Part shown: positions 59,414 to 64,000 of the stretch, in pieces | Position numbering within the stretch: position 1 is the first letter of the stretch | Layout of the letters: every line of letters begins with the position of its first letter | Origin: Mucilaginibacter sp. SG564 | GTDB taxonomy: Bacteria; Bacteroidota; Bacteroidia; Sphingobacteriales; Sphingobacteriaceae | DNA length: 64,000 nucleotides | Assembly: GCF_013149275.1 (NCBI RefSeq) | Contig: NZ_JABGNA010000001.1 | Coordinates: 124,001-188,000 of the forward strand | Direction: 5' to 3' | The notes under the pieces: generated by a model | What the model was told of the DNA's origin: nothing | Databases searched by the model: none | Seen by the model: the letters and a program-made list of their open reading frames with translations, nothing else | Made by a program: the position numbers and the translations under genes

Positions 59414-60757
59414 GATTCCCGTATAATTTGACGGTGTTATCTGTTTTAATTCCTGTTTAATAGCGTCATTTACATTTAACGTATCAACAAAGGCTGCTAT
59501 TGTTTGCCCGTTAATTTGTTGATTGGTTCTGGTAAGGTCTTTTAAAGCTTCGTATGGATTAGGATAGCCCTCGCGTCTTAAAATGGTTTGTATGGCTTCT
59601 GCCACAACCGGCCAGTTAGCTTCCAGATCGGCATTAATGGCATCCTGGTTCAACAGTAGTTTACCTAAACCTTTTATGGTTGATTTGATAGCGATCAGTG
59701 TATGCGCCAAAGGAACGCCGATATTCCGAAGAACGGTTGAATCGGTAAGGTCGCGTTGTAACCTGGAAACCGGCAATTTAGCGGCCAAGTGTTCAAATAA
59801 AGCATTGGCAATGCCCAGGTTACCTTCCGAGTTTTCAAAGTCGATGGGATTAACCTTATGTGGCATGGCCGATGAGCCCACTTCGCCTGCTTTTATCTTT
59901 TGTTTAAAATAGTTCATGGATATGTAGGTCCACATATCGCGGTCCAGATCCATGATAATGTTATTGATCCTTTTCAGGGCGTCGCAATGTGCCGCGAAAT
60001 TGTCATAATGCTCTATCTGCGTAGTGAATTGCGAGCGGTTAAGGCCTAATATATCGTTAACAAAGTGGTTACCAAAAGCTTTCCAGTCGTTTGATGGATA
60101 GGCTATATGGTGGGCATTAAAATTGCCCGTAGCGCCACCAAACTTGGCCGAATAAGGAACGGTAGTCAATAATTCGAGCTGAGCCTCCAAACGTTCCACA
60201 AAAACCTGGATTTCTTTACCCAGGCGTGTTGGCGAAGCCGGTTGTCCGTGCGTGTGGGCCAGCATAGGTACCTGCTCCCATTCGCGCGCGTAGTTTTTCA
60301 GCGTATTAACCAGTTCTTGAATAGCGGGGTAGTAGGTGTTATTTACCGCCAGTTTAAAGGTGTAAGGTATGGCTGTATTGTTAATATCCTGGGAGGTAAG
60401 GCCAAAATGGATGAACTCCTTATAAGGTTCAAGTCCGCCTAATTTATCAAATTCTTTTTTTATAAAATACTCAACCGCTTTTACATCGTGATTGGTAGTT
60501 TTCTCAATCTCTTTGATGCTTTCGGCATCGGCCTCGCTGAAGTTTTTATAGATATCGCGTAACTTTTCAACCACACCGGCATCAAAATGTTGTAATTGAG
60601 GTAGATTGATTTCCGTTAAGGCAATAAAATACTCTATCTCAACAAATACGCGGTATTTAATCAGGGCGTATTCCGAAAAATAATTGGCAAGTTCAGCGGT
60701 CGTATTACGGTAGCGGCCATCAATAGGCGAAATTGCTGAAAGCGGAGAAAACGTCAT
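59411..60757 (-). CDS. purB: Adenylosuccinate lyase
   Basis: The protein has 448 residues from the ATG at 60757 (MTFSPLSAISPIDGRY, the standard PurB start); an ATG 17 codons earlier lies upstream of the promoter box. The fumarase/aspartase signature is GSSAMPHKVNPIDFENSEG, with the catalytic region HFGLTSQDINNTAIPY and AHTHGQPASPTRLGKE. It acts twice in purine synthesis, releasing fumarate from SAICAR and adenylosuccinate. Its stop codon overlaps a family F word array. Confidence 0.97.
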   Translation of the reverse strand: MTFSPLSAISPIDGRYRNTTAELANYFSEYALIKYRVFVEIEYFIALTEINLPQLQHFDAGVVEKLRDIYKNFSEADAESIKEIEKTTNHDVKAVEYFIKKEFDKLGGLEPYKEFIHFGLTSQDINNTAIPYTFKLAVNNTYYPAIQELVNTLKNYAREWEQVPMLAHTHGQPASPTRLGKEIQVFVERLEAQLELLTTVPYSAKFGGATGNFNAHHIAYPSNDWKAFGNHFVNDILGLNRSQFTTQIEHYDNFAAHCDALKRINNIIMDLDRDMWTYISMNYFKQKIKAGEVGSSAMPHKVNPIDFENSEGNLGIANALFEHLAAKLPVSRLQRDLTDSTVLRNIGVPLAHTLIAIKSTIKGLGKLLLNQDAINADLEANWPVVAEAIQTILRREGYPNPYEALKDLTRTNQQINGQTIAAFVDTLNVNDAIKQELKQITPSNYTGI

Positions 60758-60774
60758 GTTCTTTAAAATTTTGG

Positions 60775-60782
60775 CAAAGGTA
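60775..60782 (-). promoter_or_regulatory. -7 box TACCTTTG of purB
   Basis: A perfect TAnnTTTG box on the minus strand, 17 nt before the purB ATG. Confidence 0.45.
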
Positions 60783-60970
60783 AGAAAATAGACGCGCAGA
60801 TGCTCCATATGTCGAGGGGTAAATGGAGGCTCTAAAATATTTATGATCCGATGTCCTGTTTTAGGATTATCAATTGTTATAAACTAAAAGTAATAAGGTA
60901 TTCAAATTAAATAGCATGATATCAGTATGTTAAAGTACTTTGTCAGGTAATTGTATTTTCTAACGGAAAC

Positions 60971-61001
60971 TTTGAAATCAAAAAATGTTTCCTTAGTTTT
61001 G
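60971..61001 (+). promoter_or_regulatory. Textbook Bacteroidota promoter of the TetR efflux operon
   Basis: TTTG (60971-60974), a 19-nt spacer and TAGTTTTG (60994-61001) match the -33/-7 consensus exactly. It lies 13 nt before the tetR-family ATG. Confidence 0.7.
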
Positions 61002-61015
61002 ACCCGGAAAGTCAA
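60999..61015. promoter_or_regulatory. Candidate TetR operator overlapping the promoter
   Basis: TTGAC and GTCAA form inverted half-sites separated by 7 bp (60999-61015). They overlap the -7 box and the start codon, a position suited to autorepression. Confidence 0.4.
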
Positions 61016-61626
61016 TGAGTCAAACAGAAAGAATATTACGCGGAAGCCTGGAACTGTTTTTAAGGGCAGGGATCAAGAGTATTACGATGGATGATATAGC
61101 CAGGCATATAGGCATGTCAAAAAAAACCATATACCAGTTCTTTAAAGACAAAAACGAATTGGTTACCGCGGTACTTAAAGCTCAGTTGAAAGAAGATGAA
61201 GAGCAAATCAACGATATCATCGGTAAATCAAACGATGTAATAGAAGCGATGATCAATATGATGAAATGCTCCGAAGAAATATTTGCGGAGATGAACCCTA
61301 CCGCGGTGCATGATATGCAAAAATATCATCCTGAAGCCTGGGCCGAATTTCAAAAGTTTAAAGCCGAAGTATTGATCAGTACCCTGGAGGAGCTTTTAAC
61401 AAAAGGAATGAAGCAAGGTTACATCCGTCAGGATATCGACGTAAAAATAATGGCAAGGATGCGGGTGAGCCAGATAGAGCTGGGTTTCAATACCGAAATT
61501 TTTCCAATTGGAGAGTTTAATACCTGGAAGGTACAGGTACAGTTCGAAGAGCATTTTAATTACGGCGTGTGCACCCTTAAAGGATACAAGTTGCTAAACC
61601 AATATAAAAACATACACGAAGAATAA
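61015..61626 (+). CDS. TetR-family transcriptional regulator
   Basis: The 203-residue regulator has an N-terminal helix-turn-helix (SITMDDIARHIGMSKKTIYQFFKDKNELV, about 22-50) and a helical ligand-binding domain. It is the first gene of an efflux operon with a TolC-type protein and an RND adaptor, so it probably represses the pump and is released by a transported compound. A second palindrome, TTACCGGTAA (61644-61653), follows it, before the TolC gene. Confidence 0.93.
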   Translation: MSQTERILRGSLELFLRAGIKSITMDDIARHIGMSKKTIYQFFKDKNELVTAVLKAQLKEDEEQINDIIGKSNDVIEAMINMMKCSEEIFAEMNPTAVHDMQKYHPEAWAEFQKFKAEVLISTLEELLTKGMKQGYIRQDIDVKIMARMRVSQIELGFNTEIFPIGEFNTWKVQVQFEEHFNYGVCTLKGYKLLNQYKNIHEE

Positions 61627-61643
61627 AATTATCACCCGGCAGG

Positions 61644-61653
61644 TTACCGGTAA
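61644..61653. promoter_or_regulatory. Palindrome TTACCGGTAA before the TolC gene
   Basis: A perfect 10-bp palindrome in the 91-bp spacer between the TetR and TolC genes. It could be a second regulator site, but nothing else supports that. Confidence 0.3.
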
Positions 61654-61717
61654 ACGGTATAATCTTTAAACAAATAAGAATAAAACAGAATAATAACCCC
61701 AACCATACTATATAAAA

Positions 61718-63067
61718 ATGAAATATTTACTTTTTACGGCAACAGTGTTTTGCGCCATAGCTTTTAAAAGTTATGCGCAAGAGGCGCCACCTAATAACCA
61801 ATCCTTCAACTTTAGTATACAGGACTGTATAAATTATGCCTATGAGCATCAGGATTCTGTTGTAAACGCCGGGCTTGATGTTAAAAGCGCGGAATATAAG
61901 GTTAAAGAAACAAGAGGTATAGGTTTACCCCAGATAAGCGGAACGGCTAATTTTCAGGATTATTTGAAAATCCCGACAACCCTGCTGCCCGGCGAAGTAT
62001 TTGGTCAGCCTGCTGGTACTTTTATTCCGGTAAAGTTTGGGGTTAAATACCAGTCAAGTATTGGTGCAACTGCTGATCAGATACTTTTTGATGGTAGTTA
62101 TCTGGTGGGTTTAAAAGCATCTAAAACTTATAAAGAACTTTCATTGAAGACTCTGACCCGTAATAAGATCCAAATTAGCGTATCGGTGACCAAGGCCTAC
62201 TATCAGGTGCTGGTGAGCAATGAACAGTTAAGATTAACAGATGCCAATCTTAAACAATTAAAGCAGCAATATGATGAAACGGTAGCGCAAAACAAACAGG
62301 GTACCGTTGAAAAGATAGACGTAGACCGTATAGCGGTTCAGTATAATAACTTAGTAACCACCCGCGAAAATACTATTCGCTCACTCGCCTTAAATTACCA
62401 GGTTTTAAAATTTCAAATGGGAATGCCTATAGAAAGCGCGCTTTCTTTAAAGGATAAGTTGGAGGATATTAAACTGGACGATACCGCCGATCTGGCAGCC
62501 GATACCTCATTTTACCATAACCGCATTGAGTATAGCTTATCAGAAACAAATATAGCCCTGAAGAAGCTTGATCTGAAGCGCCAGCAATCACAGTATTTAC
62601 CAACACTAAAGGCCAATGCATCTTATACGTCATCTTACCAGAATAATAATTTTGGTAACTTGTATAAAATGAATTTTCCATCCAGCTACATCGGGCTTAC
62701 ACTCAATGTTCCCATATTTAATGGATGGCAGCGCTTAAACCAGGTAAGGCAATCAAAAATCGCGGTTTTAAAATCACAGAATGATTTAGAGAATTCAAAA
62801 AACGGACTAAAACTGGAAGCTAATAAAGCCAATGTTGCCTATGTTAATGGACTGCAAAGCCTCAATAACCAAAAAAGGAACCGGGAATTGGCCGAAGAGG
62901 TATTACGTGTTTCTAAAATAAAATATCAGCAAGGGGTTGGTTCAAGCATCGAGGTAACACAGGCCCAAACATCTCTTGATGATGCAAATGATAAATATAT
63001 ACAGGGACTCTACGATGCCTTAATAAGCAAAGTTGACCTGGATAAGGCATATGGCCGCATTAAATAA
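61718..63067 (+). CDS. TolC-family outer membrane efflux protein
   Basis: The 449-residue exported protein has a signal peptide (MKYLLFTATVFCAIAFKSYAQ). It contains two tandem OEP domains rich in long helices, with DCINYAYEHQDSVVNAGLDVKSAEYKVKETRG typical of the first half and YQQGVGSSIEVTQAQTSLDDANDKYIQGLYDALISKVDLDKAYG ending the second. It forms the outer-membrane exit duct of a tripartite pump together with the downstream RND adaptor. Confidence 0.93.
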   Translation: MKYLLFTATVFCAIAFKSYAQEAPPNNQSFNFSIQDCINYAYEHQDSVVNAGLDVKSAEYKVKETRGIGLPQISGTANFQDYLKIPTTLLPGEVFGQPAGTFIPVKFGVKYQSSIGATADQILFDGSYLVGLKASKTYKELSLKTLTRNKIQISVSVTKAYYQVLVSNEQLRLTDANLKQLKQQYDETVAQNKQGTVEKIDVDRIAVQYNNLVTTRENTIRSLALNYQVLKFQMGMPIESALSLKDKLEDIKLDDTADLAADTSFYHNRIEYSLSETNIALKKLDLKRQQSQYLPTLKANASYTSSYQNNNFGNLYKMNFPSSYIGLTLNVPIFNGWQRLNQVRQSKIAVLKSQNDLENSKNGLKLEANKANVAYVNGLQSLNNQKRNRELAEEVLRVSKIKYQQGVGSSIEVTQAQTSLDDANDKYIQGLYDALISKVDLDKAYGRIK

Positions 63068-63102
63068 ACAATTACTAAACCTACTACTATATAAAAAAGG
63101 AC

Positions 63103-64000
63103 ATGAAAAGAATATTATATATCCCGGCATTCATTTTTTTAGCGGCTTGCTCCAGTAAACAACCCAAAAATAAAGCCGCAGAACTGGCCGATCTGAAAAA
63201 ACAACAGGCCGAACTGAATGCAAAGATTGTTAAGCTGCAGGCCGAGGTTGGTTCAACAGATTCAACCAAATCTACCGATGTAAGTACAATTGTTATAAAG
63301 CCGGCCCCGTTTACCAATTATGTACAAATACAAGGTAAAATTGACGCTCAGGATAACGTAACAGCTTACCCGCAGGCTTCGGCTGTTATTACGGCTATAT
63401 ATGTAAAAGTTGGGCAGCATGTAAGCAAGGGACAAACACTGGCCCAATTAGATGATAACGTGTTGCGACAAAATATTGCAAAAAGTGCCGCCCAGGTTGA
63501 TTTGAACCAAACCTTATTCAATCGTCAAAAAAATCTTTGGGATCAAAAAATAGGTACCGAGGTGCAGTTTTTACAGGCGCAAACAACACTGCAAACCGCT
63601 AAAAAAGATTTAGCTGGATTGAAACAGCAAGCCAGCCAATACCGCATTGTATCTCCCATTAACGGAACAGTTGATCAGATGGATCTTAAGTTAGGGCAAG
63701 CAGCATCACCAGGCCAAACAGGTATCCGGGTAGTTAATGCTGATCTTTTAAAAGTAAAAGCCGATGTACCAGAATCATATGCAGGCAGTGTAAATACCGG
63801 CAACCAGGTAAAAATATCAGTACCTGATGCTAATGATTCCCTGGTTACTAAAGTAACATTTGCCGCTAAGGTAATTGATCCTACATCACGCAGTTTTGGT
63901 GTGGAAATCAAATTGCCGGTGCGTAAAAGCCTTCGCCCAAACATGACCGCCATTATCCAGATAGCCAATTACTCTAAGGCTAATACTATTGTGGTTCCGG
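63103..64000 (+). CDS. RND efflux pump periplasmic adaptor (gene runs off right edge)
   Basis: From the ATG at 63103, 299 codons remain open to the window edge. A lipoprotein signal ends FLAACSSK (Cys16). A coiled-coil (AAELADLKKQQAELNAKIVKLQAEV, about 26-50) and the lipoyl/barrel-sandwich domain follow (ITAIYVKVGQHVSKGQTLAQLDD; YRIVSPINGTVDQMDLKLGQAASPGQ), then part of the beta-barrel domain. This is the AcrA/HlyD-type adaptor. The inner-membrane RND pump should follow outside the window. It is 35 bp after the TolC gene. Confidence 0.93.
   Translation, partial: MKRILYIPAFIFLAACSSKQPKNKAAELADLKKQQAELNAKIVKLQAEVGSTDSTKSTDVSTIVIKPAPFTNYVQIQGKIDAQDNVTAYPQASAVITAIYVKVGQHVSKGQTLAQLDDNVLRQNIAKSAAQVDLNQTLFNRQKNLWDQKIGTEVQFLQAQTTLQTAKKDLAGLKQQASQYRIVSPINGTVDQMDLKLGQAASPGQTGIRVVNADLLKVKADVPESYAGSVNTGNQVKISVPDANDSLVTKVTFAAKVIDPTSRSFGVEIKLPVRKSLRPNMTAIIQIANYSKANTIVVP

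Noticed and set aside
1..64000. tRNA, rRNA, riboswitch and toxin-antitoxin genes
   Set aside because: No TPsiC-like arm in a cloverleaf context, no rRNA signature and no known riboswitch core was seen upstream of ribD, bioB, mgtE or purB; short gene pairs resembling toxin-antitoxin modules are absent.

Overview
The window is chromosomal DNA from a member of the Bacteroidota, most likely family Sphingobacteriaceae and close to Mucilaginibacter. The reasons are the moderate GC content, Bacteroidota-type promoter boxes (TAnnTTTG, sometimes with TTTG about 19-23 nt upstream), the lack of Shine-Dalgarno sites, a two-component propeller sensor, cytochrome bd, and sugar-acid catabolic genes typical of plant-polysaccharide degraders. 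No rRNA, tRNA, CRISPR array, insertion sequence or prophage was seen. The genus is inferred, not proven.

Layout. 1-1883: the N-terminal part of a large propeller-type sensor (minus). 2.1-7.1 kb: a VF530-family DNA-binding protein, a degenerate DEAD-box helicase-like protein, a CDGSH iron-sulfur protein, an aldo/keto reductase, a YjbR-like protein and a lipoprotein with 38-residue repeats. 7.4-12.4 kb: a peptidoglycan-binding/CHAP-like protein, a Tat-exported Gfo/Idh/MocA oxidoreductase next to a double-DUF1080 protein (a plausible 3-keto-glycoside pair), and an alpha/beta hydrolase behind a TetR-like operator. 12.5-15.3 kb: a GntR/LacI-type regulator divergent from a GH78-like glycosidase. 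15.4-17.8 kb: cydAB. 18.0-23.9 kb: a LacI regulator divergent from xylB-xylA-sodium/sugar symporter. 24.1-30.0 kb: uxuA-uxaC-kdgK-eda-MFS transporter for hexuronates. Together these two clusters look like use of glucuronoxylan monomers. 30.0-40.7 kb: small hypotheticals, msrA, corA, WbqC-like, a lipid acyltransferase, a glycosyltransferase, a large MscS channel, aroQ, xerD and prmC. 40.8-46.2 kb: ribD, an EamA transporter, a YigZ-like protein, mgtE and bioB, all on one strand. 46.4-60.8 kb: YajQ, ppk1-ppx, ubiX, EamA, azoR divergent from a MocR regulator, an AhpD-like protein, mtaB-lgt-gtrA-suhB, an Nfu-type protein and purB. 61.0-64.0 kb: a TetR-TolC-RND adaptor efflux operon running off the right edge.

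The most unusual feature is not a gene. Many spacers are filled with arrays of short degenerate words repeated in strict register: 7-nt words (AGARYCA, AGTATCA/AGTAGCN, AAAGCYR, TTYATRG) or 8-nt words (CASTAAWT, GATGTGCA). They are usually arranged as two reverse-complementary arms around a loop. Several arrays start at, or even inside, the stop codon of the upstream gene and end just before the next start codon. In the six imperfect hairpins of families A, B, D and F that I aligned base by base, all 17 arm mismatches are transitions. The five consecutive spacers after ribD to bioB each hold a different element. A second candidate novelty is a short transcript unit at about 50.19-50.27 kb, with its own promoter and terminator between ppx and ubiX.
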